The notes: generated by a model from the letters alone, not told the origin. DNA of 64,000 nucleotides from CAVYUC01 sp963816685 (GCA_963816685.1 CAWFMB010000005.1:180276-244275), one strand, 5' to 3'. Positions 8,651 to 18,309 are shown, numbered from the stretch's first letter. Numbers and translations: made by a program.

Positions 8651-10450
8651 ATGGTAAAAGGAAGAAAAACGATATTATTTGCAGGAGTGGCAGTTGTATT
8701 AACCGTCGTATTTTTCCTGTTGAAATTTATATTCGTCACTCAATACAGCAGGGAGATTCCGGAATTGTCTGAATCAAGTCAGGTTTCGGCAGCAGTTAAA
8801 GAACAAATTTCGGAGGCGCTTACCAATGCCCGGCGTAAACCTACTTCTAATCATTTAGGGAAACTTGGAATGGTGTACCATTCAAGTGCCAGTTATCCAC
8901 AGGCGGCTCAGTGTTATGAACTTGCAATTGAAAGGGATCCAAAAGAATGGATTTGGAATTACTATTATGGTTACCTGAGCATGGAAATGGGCGAATCAGG
9001 TATTGCTGTTGAGAATTTCAAAAAAGTAACAGAGAAAAACCCGGATATTGATTTTGCATGGTATTACATCGGCGAAGAGTACAAAAATCTTGGGCAGAAC
9101 GAACTTGCAGAAAAATCATTCAGCAGGTTATTAAATAAAAACATCCCTGTAAAAGGAAGTACAAGACAAGATCATTTTCCGCTGAGTGCGTATGCAAAAT
9201 TTGAACTTTCGAGAATGTACTTTGATACCGGCCGTTCCGGTTTGGCAGAAACCAAATTAAAGGAATTGATTGACGACCAGTATGTTTTTGGCCCTGCTTA
9301 CCGGCTTCTTGGCACAATTTACAATTTGAAAGGAAATTATGATTTAGGAAAGAAATATACGACGCGAGCCAGTGATTTGGTTGATTTTTCGCCACCTGTG
9401 GATACTTTGGTGGATAAGCTGGCTTTGTTGTCGCGTTCAGAACTTTATCTTCTGAAAAAAATTGGTGAAGCTGAAAAGAGTGTGCATTCCGACTGGACAC
9501 TGCGACTGGTGGATCATGGATTAAAATATATTCCCGACAATAAATATCTTGTTTCAAAGGCAATAAAAATTTATTTGTGGAAAAATCTTAATGAACAGGC
9601 TATTGGAATTATGAACCGGCACATCAGTTATTTTGGTGGCGATTTTAATGAATTGAGAAATACAGGGTTGTGGTTTTTCCAAAAAGGTTTATATCCGCAG
9701 GCTGAAAAATACTGGTCGCTGGCGCTTGAATTAAAGCCGGAGGAAGTTACAGTGAAACAATACCTGGCTAAATGTTTTTGGGCTACCGGTTCAAAACAAA
9801 AGGCCCTTCAGGTTTTAAATGAGATACTGGATTCAGGTACTGATCCCGATGTGGTTGCTGATGTTACTTATCTTTTACTTCAGTTTGGCGAAAAAGAGAA
9901 AGCACTGACTGTTTTAAGCAGGCTTAAGCAGTCAGCGCCATCAAATCCAAAGGTTCAGAAAATAAAAGGGGAGATTGCAGAAGAAAACGGTGATATTGGA
10001 AATGCTTTAAAACTATATGATTCATCTTTTAGAAATAATCCGAAAGATATTCAGACCATAAACAAATATGGAGATTTGTTATTGAGACAAAAAATGTGGA
10101 AAAGTTACATTCAACTTTACAGAGAGGCCCTGGAGCAGCATCCGAATAATCCTGAAATTTTAAGCCGGCTGGGTGAATTTCTTATTGATTGCCCCGAACC
10201 GGCACTTAAAAATGTTGAGGAGGGGAAAGAGTATGTTGAACGGACATTTACTTATTACGATTGTCCGCCTGATATATTAATTTCAGCCGGAAGTCATCTT
10301 GCCTATGCGTATGCAATGCTTGGAAACAAGCAGCGCGCGATAACCACAATAAGTCAGACGATTAACATTGGCCGCCGGCAGAATATTTCCGCATCGCAGC
10401 AGGAAAAGCTTGAAAATATGTACCGGGGGCTTCAACAAATTGAAAACTGA
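8651..10450 (+). CDS. Membrane-anchored TPR-repeat protein
   Basis: A 599-residue protein with one N-terminal membrane helix (residues about 5-28) and then a long array of tetratricopeptide repeats, for example AAQCYELAIERDPKEWIW and AEKYWSLALELKPEEVTV. The repeats probably face the periplasm and mediate protein-protein contacts. No catalytic domain is visible. A TAATTTTG box at 8621-8628 fits the Bacteroidota -7 element and would give a short leader. The gene ends exactly next to the stop of the convergent FG-GAP gene (10450/10451, no spacer), so the two probably share a history with the redox cluster to the right, but a functional link is inference. Confidence 0.85.
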   Translation: MVKGRKTILFAGVAVVLTVVFFLLKFIFVTQYSREIPELSESSQVSAAVKEQISEALTNARRKPTSNHLGKLGMVYHSSASYPQAAQCYELAIERDPKEWIWNYYYGYLSMEMGESGIAVENFKKVTEKNPDIDFAWYYIGEEYKNLGQNELAEKSFSRLLNKNIPVKGSTRQDHFPLSAYAKFELSRMYFDTGRSGLAETKLKELIDDQYVFGPAYRLLGTIYNLKGNYDLGKKYTTRASDLVDFSPPVDTLVDKLALLSRSELYLLKKIGEAEKSVHSDWTLRLVDHGLKYIPDNKYLVSKAIKIYLWKNLNEQAIGIMNRHISYFGGDFNELRNTGLWFFQKGLYPQAEKYWSLALELKPEEVTVKQYLAKCFWATGSKQKALQVLNEILDSGTDPDVVADVTYLLLQFGEKEKALTVLSRLKQSAPSNPKVQKIKGEIAEENGDIGNALKLYDSSFRNNPKDIQTINKYGDLLLRQKMWKSYIQLYREALEQHPNNPEILSRLGEFLIDCPEPALKNVEEGKEYVERTFTYYDCPPDILISAGSHLAYAYAMLGNKQRAITTISQTINIGRRQNISASQQEKLENMYRGLQQIEN

Positions 10451-11836
10451 TTACTGCACTTCAAGTTTCCCGTTGTTAGTCCATAATGTAATTCTTCCCA
10501 GGCGATCGAACGGGGGATAGGTATGCATTCCACCGGTAATGACATCAATTAGTCCGTCGTTGTTAAAATCACCGGGTTCACAGGTGAGCAGATGGGTCGG
10601 GTTTTTACTGATTTCGCGTTTTGTAAAATTCATATTTCCGTCATTTTCAAGCCAGATAATGCTGTATGATTCAGGGCTGTCCCAAATGTTGAATGCACTT
10701 ACTGCAAATAAATCGATATCCTGATCATTATCGATATCGGCTGCACGAACATTTGTCGCTCCGGTAAAACTGCAAATCCGGTGAAATTCAAAATCAAGGT
10801 TTCCCTTGTTTTCAAGCCACTGCACTCCATGCCACGGGCGACCTTGAGGCGGCATATAATCAAATGCATCTCCGTTTGTATAAAGAATATCTTCATCACC
10901 ATCCTTATCAAGATCAAACAGGGCAATTCCACTGGAGCCATAGTCCTGATTGCTGGAGCCATACAGCAGGTTTGGCTTAAATTCTCCTTTGCCTTCATTT
11001 ATAAAGCAGTAAATTTCTTCCCATTCCTGGCTAACCAATGAAATAATATCCAGATCGTTATCTGCATCAATATCTACAATTTCAACATTTATTGGCCCGG
11101 AAAGGTATTGAAGAATGTGGCTTTGAAATTTCCAGTCGCCAAGATTTTCAATCCAGCGTGTTTCGCCGTCGTCATAACCAAATTGTGCTACGGCAAGATC
11201 CATATCACCATCTCCGTCCAAATCTCCTGCACGAACATCAGAAACCCGCGCAATTTTATCGGCAACAAGGTGTTTTGTAAAATTATTCAGACCGTCGTTC
11301 TCCAAAATTACTACTGATCCTATTTTATCGTTATTCGGGAAAAGCATTCCCAGCACGCCAACCATCAGATCGTTGTCGCCGTCCCCGTCAAAATCTATAA
11401 TTTGAACATGCGAAGGAGCTGTTAAATCGTTTGCAATTACAGTTTCGGTATAAGTACCTGCCGGATTTTGGCGAATCCAGGAAACAAAATTACCGCGGTC
11501 GTCACATAAAACAACATCCAGAAGCCCGTCCATGTCCAAATCCACTGCCTGAATATGAGCAATGAGCGGAGGTTCTTCGAATTCATTACCAATTGCCGAT
11601 TTATCAAGAAAATCAACTTTTTCTCCTTCCGTGTTATTTCCCAATGTTATATTTTCAGATTCAGTTTTGCGGGTTATCCTTTTCAATGCTTCGCCCATTG
11701 TTAGTCCGCTGCGGTTGGCCTGGTAATTCAGAAACAGCAGCGGGATTCCTATCAAAACAATGAGGATAACCGCAACAAGAATGATATTTTTCAACCCGCT
11801 TTTTTTCTTTTCAGGAGGAGATTGATTTTTTGCCAT
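10451..11836 (-). CDS. Membrane-anchored FG-GAP/VCBS repeat protein
   Basis: 461 residues: a short cytoplasmic N-terminus, one membrane helix (about residues 15-35), then a beta-propeller built of FG-GAP/VCBS repeats. Seven calcium-binding-like DxDxDGxxD loops are visible, for example DLDMDGLLDV, DFDGDGDNDL, DLDGDGDMDL, DIDADNDLDI, DLDKDGDEDI, DIDNDQDIDL and DFNNDGLIDV. Such propellers bind calcium and partner proteins. It lies 44 bases downstream of the cupredoxin/4Fe-4S gene on the same strand and may be cotranscribed with it. Confidence 0.9.
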   Translation of the reverse strand: MAKNQSPPEKKKSGLKNIILVAVILIVLIGIPLLFLNYQANRSGLTMGEALKRITRKTESENITLGNNTEGEKVDFLDKSAIGNEFEEPPLIAHIQAVDLDMDGLLDVVLCDDRGNFVSWIRQNPAGTYTETVIANDLTAPSHVQIIDFDGDGDNDLMVGVLGMLFPNNDKIGSVVILENDGLNNFTKHLVADKIARVSDVRAGDLDGDGDMDLAVAQFGYDDGETRWIENLGDWKFQSHILQYLSGPINVEIVDIDADNDLDIISLVSQEWEEIYCFINEGKGEFKPNLLYGSSNQDYGSSGIALFDLDKDGDEDILYTNGDAFDYMPPQGRPWHGVQWLENKGNLDFEFHRICSFTGATNVRAADIDNDQDIDLFAVSAFNIWDSPESYSIIWLENDGNMNFTKREISKNPTHLLTCEPGDFNNDGLIDVITGGMHTYPPFDRLGRITLWTNNGKLEVQ

Positions 11837-11880
11837 TGGAAAAAGTGTTTTTAATTTTTAAAGTTATCAAAGTTTGTATT

Positions 11881-13830
11881 TTAATTGACAAAGAATATCA
11901 GCATCACAGCAGCAAATGCAGTAATGAATAAACCAACAGGTAAAATCAACAGAAATGATTGTTTTGGTTTTACCGGATTCTGTATCGGGCTTTTTTTAAG
12001 GTTTCGCAAGCTCAGGTACATTCCCGTTAAAATTAGAACTGCCTGCAACCATGGCACCAGCCGGGGCAACAACTGATGCCACGGAATATTTGCTGTACCA
12101 AAAAAGTCCCAGCCCCAGCCAAAGGGATCGGAAAATGACTGCATTACAAAAGTCACATTTACAAATAACATAGGAATTACAAATGCTATCCACAACATTA
12201 ATCCCAGGGGAAGCAGCGATCCGGCAGCAGCCAGGAATATTTTTTTTACGCTGAACTGAACCTTCGAAATTTTTGTACCTGCAACTGATAGCAGGTATAA
12301 TATTCCGGGCATAATCAATAAAACAAGCGACCAAACAATGGCGGAATAAATACCAAATAATTTCCAGTTCCCCTTGTCGAGAATATTTACATAATCACGC
12401 ACCACCGGCCAATGGCCCTGGTATAACACGCAATACACTATTGCAAGGGTAAAAATTCCGATAGTCAACCAGGCTTCACTCATATTGCGGGTGCCTGTTT
12501 CGGTGGCAAAAGGGCGGCTGTAAACAGTTACATTTTTGTACAGACAGCTCCGGGTGCATTCAAGGCACATTCCGCAATCTGAATTTTCATCCATTTCACC
12601 AACATTTATTCCATAGGGACATGCCCAGCCTTTTTCGCTTCCTTTCTGACAAAAATGGGTTTTGCAATTGTCACAGGTTTTTTGTGATTTATTCCGAATG
12701 GCAATTGTACTCATTCGCGAAAACGGCCCCACAAAACCACTTACCGGGCAGAGATAACGGCAGAATGCCCGGTGCTCGAAAACCACTGCAAGCAACGAAG
12801 GCAGCAGAACCAGCAGGATTACAGCAAAACCTGTGACTTTGGGTAATGCAACCAGCGTGGTTGAAAATGTGGTGAGCGCAAGCAAAACAATTAATTTGGG
12901 CCAGCTGTTTTGCAGCCGTTTGGGCCATTTAAGAAAAAGCCCGGCATAGCTGTTCCGGTATTCCCCTTTTGTCCCTTCGGAAGTGGTGAAAACTGATTTC
13001 CGCTGAAACAGTTCACCAAAAAAGGGCAGCGGACAAATGGTGCACCAGATGCGGCCAAGGAAAGGAGTCATCAGTGCGATAAGTAAAAAGAGCCAAACGC
13101 CCCACATTAAAAGCACACCCAGATTTCTGCCCGACATTTTTGTGCCAAAAAAGGTTGTCAGCACAACGATGTACATCAGCATCATTGCAAACATCATCAG
13201 TATAATTTGCGGCCAACGAGAAACTACAAGTTTTTGGATGAATTTTGATTTTTTAAATACATCATTGTATCCCTGTTTTTTAACAGTGCCGGGAGCAATT
13301 GAGCTGGTTTTTTGGAAAAAGCCAACCAGCCACATGATTAGTATTCCGGCTGCACATCCTAAACTTAAAAGCAGCAGGGTATTGGGCAGGATTATCAGTT
13401 TTCCATGTTCGAAAGCGTGCATGGGGCCACACCAAACATGGCAACGGTAATTACTTCGTGAAACAAGAAAATTCTGAACTCCGGGGTGTTTGGCGATGAG
13501 AACCACTTTCTTTTTGATTTCAGATTTTTCCGTTGGATCGCTTGTTTTGAAAACTTCAACGGTTTCGCGGGCGGGGCTGACTTTTGCATCCAAATCAAAC
13601 TCTTCAAGAAAAAATGAGTGGCCTGTATCGTCAGTTGAAAAGGTTAAACGCAGGGTATCGCCACGGTTGCAGCGAATAACCGAAGGGTCCTTTCCATACC
13701 TGAAACTTCTGATATGAATGTTGCGGGTCACCGGATCGGGTGCAAAAAACTGTCCTGTTACAGCAGGTACAATTCCAAAACCCAATATGATGAGGAAGTT
13801 GATGATATGTTTTTTGGCTGCCCGATTCAT
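11881..13830 (-). CDS. Membrane protein with N-terminal CuA-like cupredoxin domain and NapH/NosR-type 4Fe-4S modules
   Basis: 649 residues. A signal sequence is followed by a cupredoxin domain (about 35-148) with H71 and C130-HVW-C134-GPM-H138, the arrangement of CuA sites in cytochrome oxidase subunit II and NosZ; the Met normally three residues after the last His is Glu141. About six membrane helices follow, with C263/C266 and C357/C361 (CxxxCP-type motifs of NapH/NosR), a cysteine group at 386, 389, 394 and 404, and one classical ferredoxin cluster C419-x2-C422-x2-C425-x3-C429. Expected role: moving electrons between the membrane pool and a periplasmic acceptor. The cytochrome c gene upstream supports a redox role; the partner is unknown. 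Confidence 0.85.
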   Translation of the reverse strand: MNRAAKKHIINFLIILGFGIVPAVTGQFFAPDPVTRNIHIRSFRYGKDPSVIRCNRGDTLRLTFSTDDTGHSFFLEEFDLDAKVSPARETVEVFKTSDPTEKSEIKKKVVLIAKHPGVQNFLVSRSNYRCHVWCGPMHAFEHGKLIILPNTLLLLSLGCAAGILIMWLVGFFQKTSSIAPGTVKKQGYNDVFKKSKFIQKLVVSRWPQIILMMFAMMLMYIVVLTTFFGTKMSGRNLGVLLMWGVWLFLLIALMTPFLGRIWCTICPLPFFGELFQRKSVFTTSEGTKGEYRNSYAGLFLKWPKRLQNSWPKLIVLLALTTFSTTLVALPKVTGFAVILLVLLPSLLAVVFEHRAFCRYLCPVSGFVGPFSRMSTIAIRNKSQKTCDNCKTHFCQKGSEKGWACPYGINVGEMDENSDCGMCLECTRSCLYKNVTVYSRPFATETGTRNMSEAWLTIGIFTLAIVYCVLYQGHWPVVRDYVNILDKGNWKLFGIYSAIVWSLVLLIMPGILYLLSVAGTKISKVQFSVKKIFLAAAGSLLPLGLMLWIAFVIPMLFVNVTFVMQSFSDPFGWGWDFFGTANIPWHQLLPRLVPWLQAVLILTGMYLSLRNLKKSPIQNPVKPKQSFLLILPVGLFITAFAAVMLIFFVN

Positions 13831-14024
13831 TAATTTTTCCTTCTAAAACTCCAATACCAGCAGATTATTCAATTGTTTCTGCTTATACTATAATGTGCAA
13901 TTTCCCTTTTATTTTAGAAGACGTTAAATTTAAAAAAAATCTGTCATTCCCATCTTTAATTGATGGTTTCCTGTTGGTCCTGATTTTGTACACCTGAAAA
14001 ATGCCGGTTTTCCCATATGCAAAT

Positions 14025-15095
14025 TCAGAATGATTCGCCAAAACTGATATAGAAACCCGACTGATTCTGAGCGCCAACTGCATAATCAAAGCGAAGGTTT
14101 GTGTTTTCATTTTTATCCACAAGAAAGCGTAACCCAACTCCTGCATTGGGTTTAAAACTTTTGTATTCAATGGCTGAAAATCGATTATATACAACAGATA
14201 TTCCCCCAAATGTTGCAAATCCCAACCACCGGAATAACTTCATCCGATGTTCCAGTTGAAGGGTAGTCAGATTTTTATCCCTGAATCTTCCGAGGTAATA
14301 ACCTCTTACATATTTATCACCGCCCATCATGGCAAAATCGTAAAACGGAGGATTTCCAAAGATACTTTTATGGTAAATTCTTCCGGCCAATACATGGTTT
14401 AATTTTCCAAAACCAGTATATCGGCGATAATCCACTTCAGTTTTAAAATAGAAAGTTGAACTTGTATTGATTGCATTGTTTAATTCGAAATAGTTTCCTT
14501 TTGAAGGTGACAAAATGTTATTTCTTGAATCGTTCAGCAAAAGGATTTTCAGGCTGTAACTGTTTTCATTTTTTAATTCAGAATAAGTTGCTTCATCCTG
14601 CAGGTAATCAATATTTGTGTACGATTTTGTATTTATTCCCAACCCAAAAAACAATTTATTCCGGATGTTTCGAAGGATATCCACATCAAAAATAAACCGG
14701 TTGCTTTGGAAACTCACCTCATTTGATTCGGGAGTATTAAATCCGATACCATAATACAAATCAGGATATTTTGAATAATGAATTATTCCGCGGGTGAACC
14801 AGATTTCACCAGGCGAAAAATAATTCCAGCCCGATTCAGCAATTAATTGTTTGTTCCATGAGTAGTTCAGTTCAATTTTTGCATTGGAAGTGCGTGTTAA
14901 GGTATCGGATAGAATATTGAAAGTAAAGAGTGTAACTGCCCCTACATACGTTTTTGTTTCAGGAGAATAGCCAATTGCAGGCACAGGCAAAACTGTTATT
15001 TTTTTGGCACGTGTCAGGTCCTGACTTCTGGCTGTTGTTGCAGCAAAAAAAGCAATTCCAAGTAAAGCAAATTGAAGAATCCCGGCTATTCTCAT
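14025..15095 (-). CDS. Outer-membrane protein of the D15/BamA surface-antigen type
   Basis: About 356 residues from the ATG at 15095 (MRIAGILQFALLGIAFF, a good signal peptide ending near ARSQ). A longer frame reaches 15209, but it would overlap the cytochrome c gene and put the signal peptide 38 residues inside the protein, so 15095 is preferred. The body alternates beta strands typical of the Omp85 C-terminal barrel, with GGDKYVRGYYLGRFRDKN matching the conserved loop-6 region and a C-terminal GFYISFGESF ending in Phe. No POTRA domain is present. It starts ten bases after the cytochrome c stop, so the two are probably cotranscribed. Confidence 0.85.
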   Translation of the reverse strand: MRIAGILQFALLGIAFFAATTARSQDLTRAKKITVLPVPAIGYSPETKTYVGAVTLFTFNILSDTLTRTSNAKIELNYSWNKQLIAESGWNYFSPGEIWFTRGIIHYSKYPDLYYGIGFNTPESNEVSFQSNRFIFDVDILRNIRNKLFFGLGINTKSYTNIDYLQDEATYSELKNENSYSLKILLLNDSRNNILSPSKGNYFELNNAINTSSTFYFKTEVDYRRYTGFGKLNHVLAGRIYHKSIFGNPPFYDFAMMGGDKYVRGYYLGRFRDKNLTTLQLEHRMKLFRWLGFATFGGISVVYNRFSAIEYKSFKPNAGVGLRFLVDKNENTNLRFDYAVGAQNQSGFYISFGESF

Positions 15096-15105
15096 TTTCG
15101 CTTTG

Positions 15106-15537
15106 TTAATCTGCTTTATTGTTTTGTGAAATAATATAATCCACAAGAATTTCGGTTTCTTCATCTGAAAAAGAAGGTATCGGCATTTCCTTATTGCTGT
15201 ATTCCGCAACTTTTTCGAAACGGGGATCAGTAATGGCTTTTTTAAGGTAATCGCGATCTGCCGTTATTGTTGTTTCCTGTCCGTTGCGGATTACTTTTAC
15301 TTTCTTCAAATAAATTTCATTTAACGGCGGCCCGTAAATCATTGTTCCATCGAGTGAGTGACATATGTTGCAACCATATTTGGTAAATAATTCCGGCCCT
15401 TTTTTTAAAGCTTCCGTCTGTTTTTTGCTGTTGTTATTTCCGCAGGCTGTTACCAATAGGATCAGACCCATTGTCAATAACCTGGCTCCGGTATTTTTAA
15501 GTGAAAATATTCCTTTTCCTTTTCCTTTTCTCAGCAT
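15106..15537 (-). CDS. Lipoprotein monohaem cytochrome c
   Basis: 143 residues. A basic N-terminus and hydrophobic stretch end in the lipobox LVTAC, so the protein is probably lipid-anchored and faces the periplasm. The haem attachment motif is CNICH, and KEMPIPSFSDEE near the C-terminus provides the usual distal Met ligand of class I cytochromes. It resembles the cytochrome c domains attached to oxidases and nitrous oxide reductase clusters. It is the first gene of a leftward run with the D15-like barrel and, after a gap, the cupredoxin/4Fe-4S protein, consistent with an electron-transfer chain. Confidence 0.9.
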   Translation of the reverse strand: MLRKGKGKGIFSLKNTGARLLTMGLILLVTACGNNNSKKQTEALKKGPELFTKYGCNICHSLDGTMIYGPPLNEIYLKKVKVIRNGQETTITADRDYLKKAITDPRFEKVAEYSNKEMPIPSFSDEETEILVDYIISQNNKAD

Positions 15538-15625
15538 GATTTTTATTCTTCCCCAAAAAATTAGCGGTTAAAGATAAAGGAAACTTTGAAATTGCAGGAT
15601 TGAATCATCTTGATTCACGGGATAA

Positions 15626-16681
15626 TTAATCAGCTATCCGGTTAAAACTGTACTGGTTTTGTTTCAGGTTCAAAGTGATGTGGTATTTTCCTTTTTTTAC
15701 AGGAATATTTGCACCAAAGAACAATGCTTCTCCACTCGGGAAATTACTTCCACCCCAGTTTTGGTTCCAGCTGTTGCGGTTTCTGAATTTCAAAAAACCA
15801 TCATTTAATTCGGTTTCTATTTCCCAGATGCTGTTCATTTGGTCGCTTTGTTTCATTTCAATTGATCTGTTCCATCCCATTTCAGTTGCTGTTCCTATTA
15901 TTCCGATGTCATCAAACAGGAGGTGAACATCGGGTTTAAACTTTTCAATCAGTTGGGTTAAAGACAATCCATCTTCAATCCGGTTTAGAATAACTGCACG
16001 TTGCCGGTTTATTTTAGCCTGAATGGATTTTAGACCGGCTTTAAATTCAGGTGTACGGATCAACAGTTTTACTTTTTCGATATCCTGTTTGCTGAAAAAC
16101 GTTGTATCCACATCCAAAAAATGATTATGTGATATATTATGCGTTTCGTTCTGAACAGGAATATTATTTTTTAAAAATAAAACGCTGATGTATTGTTGAT
16201 TAATTGAATTGATCAATTCATTCCAACCTTCCCAGGCATTGTAGTATGAATTAATTTGGTTAACCAGGCTGTTTTTCACAACATCTCCCTGTTTAAACTG
16301 AAGTTGAGCGATCATATATTTTGGGCTGGCATTGTACTTTTCAGGATTGATATCGAGATAATTAATGACATGCGGTAATTTTTTGTCTGAAATTTCAAAA
16401 CTTCCATTCAGCAACTGATCCAGAATCTTTTCCTGCTGGTTGATTTCAACCAGGCTGTTTTTTTGCCAGCCAACATCGCAGTGAAGGTTCGTATAAATTT
16501 GTTCTATTGCAATATTAAATTGCTCATCCTGACTTTTATATAAGTTCCAGTTGTTAATTTGCAGGGCGATTAAAATGCCGATTACCACCAGTACTATTTC
16601 GCCAAAAGCATATACGAGATATCTTTTAAACCTGTTTTCCTTCAGGAGCAATTGCCTTATTTTGCGGAAGAAAAAAATCAT
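15626..16681 (-). CDS. DUF6090 membrane protein with a SusE/F-like C-terminal beta-sandwich
   Basis: 351 residues. The N-terminus (RKIRQLLLKENRFKRYLVY followed by a helix ending ALQINNWN) is the signature of DUF6090, a common Bacteroidota single-pass protein of unknown function. After a helical middle part, residues about 235-351 look different: IGIIGTATEMGW, a Trp-containing strand IWEIETEL, FLKFRNRNSW, NWGGSNFPSGE and KKGKYHITLNL follow the pattern of the starch-binding-like modules of SusE/SusF proteins. The start is six bases after the TMEM175-like gene, so the two form an operon. Confidence 0.8.
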   Translation of the reverse strand: MIFFFRKIRQLLLKENRFKRYLVYAFGEIVLVVIGILIALQINNWNLYKSQDEQFNIAIEQIYTNLHCDVGWQKNSLVEINQQEKILDQLLNGSFEISDKKLPHVINYLDINPEKYNASPKYMIAQLQFKQGDVVKNSLVNQINSYYNAWEGWNELINSINQQYISVLFLKNNIPVQNETHNISHNHFLDVDTTFFSKQDIEKVKLLIRTPEFKAGLKSIQAKINRQRAVILNRIEDGLSLTQLIEKFKPDVHLLFDDIGIIGTATEMGWNRSIEMKQSDQMNSIWEIETELNDGFLKFRNRNSWNQNWGGSNFPSGEALFFGANIPVKKGKYHITLNLKQNQYSFNRIAD

Positions 16682-16687
16682 ATATTT

Positions 16688-17266
16688 TCAATCATCGTTC
16701 ATCATAATTTCAATTCTTCTGTCCGGAATCAGCCAGATGAGCGCCACCAGAACATAAACCCCACCTGCAATCCAGCCGCTGAAGAAGCTCGAAAGGATAC
16801 CAAGAATGTACAGGATTGGTGAAATTTTTCCTTTAATATCCTTTCCGACTGCCCGGGCGAGAACTGAATCTTTTCCATGGTTTTTTATAATTCGTGTACG
16901 AAGAATGTAATAGGCAATTGCAGCCATCAGCAAAATAACTCCATACAGTGCCATTGGGAATGGTTGAAAATTATTTTCACCTATCCATCCGGTAACGAAC
17001 GGAATCAGCGACAACCAGAACAACAAATGCAGGTTGGCCCAGAGAATATCGCCCGATACCTTTTGTACAGTGTGCATCATGTGGTGGTGATTGTTCCAGT
17101 AGATGCCAATGTAAATAAAACTTACAACATAGCTAAAGAACACAGGAATCAGGGGTTTTAAATCCTCTGGTGAATTTCCATGGGGCACTTTAATTTCGAG
17201 TACCATAATGGTGATGATGATAGCCAGTACTCCATCACTGAAAGCTTCAAGTCTGCCTTTTTTCAT
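16688..17266 (-). CDS. TMEM175-like (DUF1211) membrane protein, putative potassium channel
   Basis: 192 residues with about six membrane helices. The first helix carries the diagnostic FSDGVLAIIITIMVLEIKVP, the selectivity-filter helix of bacterial and lysosomal TMEM175 channels; a bacterial protein has one six-helix repeat and acts as a tetramer. A His-rich segment (NNHHHMMH) occurs after helix 3. It is followed at once by the DUF6090 gene. Confidence 0.88.
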   Translation of the reverse strand: MKKGRLEAFSDGVLAIIITIMVLEIKVPHGNSPEDLKPLIPVFFSYVVSFIYIGIYWNNHHHMMHTVQKVSGDILWANLHLLFWLSLIPFVTGWIGENNFQPFPMALYGVILLMAAIAYYILRTRIIKNHGKDSVLARAVGKDIKGKISPILYILGILSSFFSGWIAGGVYVLVALIWLIPDRRIEIMMNDD

Positions 17267-17340
17267 TTTTCATCAAGTTTGTAAATACTTTAATGTTAAC
17301 AAAATCAGAGCATTCTGGTTCTTTGAATAATATCAAAGCG

Positions 17341-18309
17341 TCAGGTAGGAGTTAAAACAACATTTCCTGATTTTTGACCTGAGGCTACATAATTAAAAGC
17401 CTCCGCTATTTTTTCCAATGGATAAGTACGATCAATAAGCGGCCTGAATTTTCCTTCTTCAAGGAGCTTGTTAATAAAAAGCACACTTTTACGGCAATCA
17501 ACGGGGAATGGAAATTTCACTTTTTTTGCATTTTTTCCTTTTAGCGGACCTATTAATGCAAGAAATGGATTTTGATTGTTTGGCCCCAGTTCCGACGAAA
17601 TATAAAAACCGCCAGGTTTTAAGAGTGGTTTACATTTTGAAAACGAGCTTTTTCCAACTGCATCGAATACAAACTCATATTTGTCATTATCTTTTGTAAA
17701 ATCTGCTTTTAGGTAATCAATTACTTTATCTGCTCCCAGGGATTTAACACGATCAGTATTTTCTGTGTTACATGTTGCTGTTACCTGAATATCCTGATAT
17801 TTTAATAACTGCACCATTGCCGAACCGATAGCGCCCGAGGCTCCGTTAACCATTACCTTGTCTCCTTTTTTAAGTTCGACTTTATTCAAAAAATTCAGGG
17901 CGTAATGTGCGCCTTCGCCACTGGCAGCAGCCATTTCATAATTCAGATTTTTTGGGATACGTGACACAGCATTATTTTCAGCAATTGTAAGGTATTCTGC
18001 ATGCGAAGCAAGACCACTGTCATTAAAACCCCAAACCCGATCCCCTGCCTGAAAGGATTTAACGTCCTTTCCTGCAACTTCCACCAATCCGGCAAAGTCG
18101 GTTCCGGTAACCTGAACGCCGGGACGATATATCCCTGTAAAAAGTCTGATGATAAAAGGCTTGCCCCACAGAATTCCGCAATCGGTGCGGTTAACAGTCG
18201 TTGCGTAAACTTTTACAAGGATTTCGTTGTTTTTCGGAACCGGTTTTTCAATTGTTTTTATTTTTAGTACTTCCGGGGGACCATACTTTTTATAAACTGC
18301 AGCTTTCAT
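17341..18309 (-). CDS. MDR-family NADPH-dependent quinone/alkenal oxidoreductase (second of pair)
   Basis: 322 residues of the medium-chain dehydrogenase/reductase superfamily, zinc-independent quinone-reductase type. Visible features are KYGPPEVLK at the N-terminus, TDFAGLVEVAGKDV, the nucleotide-binding segment MVNGASGAIGSAMVQLLK, and a C-terminal YPLEKIAEAFNYVASGQKSGNVVL. No structural zinc cysteines are present. Its ATG overlaps the stop of the upstream paralogue in an ATGA arrangement, so the two are translationally coupled. Members reduce quinones or reactive enals; substrate is unknown. Confidence 0.88.
   Translation of the reverse strand: MKAAVYKKYGPPEVLKIKTIEKPVPKNNEILVKVYATTVNRTDCGILWGKPFIIRLFTGIYRPGVQVTGTDFAGLVEVAGKDVKSFQAGDRVWGFNDSGLASHAEYLTIAENNAVSRIPKNLNYEMAAASGEGAHYALNFLNKVELKKGDKVMVNGASGAIGSAMVQLLKYQDIQVTATCNTENTDRVKSLGADKVIDYLKADFTKDNDKYEFVFDAVGKSSFSKCKPLLKPGGFYISSELGPNNQNPFLALIGPLKGKNAKKVKFPFPVDCRKSVLFINKLLEEGKFRPLIDRTYPLEKIAEAFNYVASGQKSGNVVLTPT

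Noticed and set aside
13037..13450. 137-codon frame on the plus strand opposite the cupredoxin/4Fe-4S gene
   Set aside because: Lies wholly antisense to a gene with clear domains, no recognisable product; a shadow frame.
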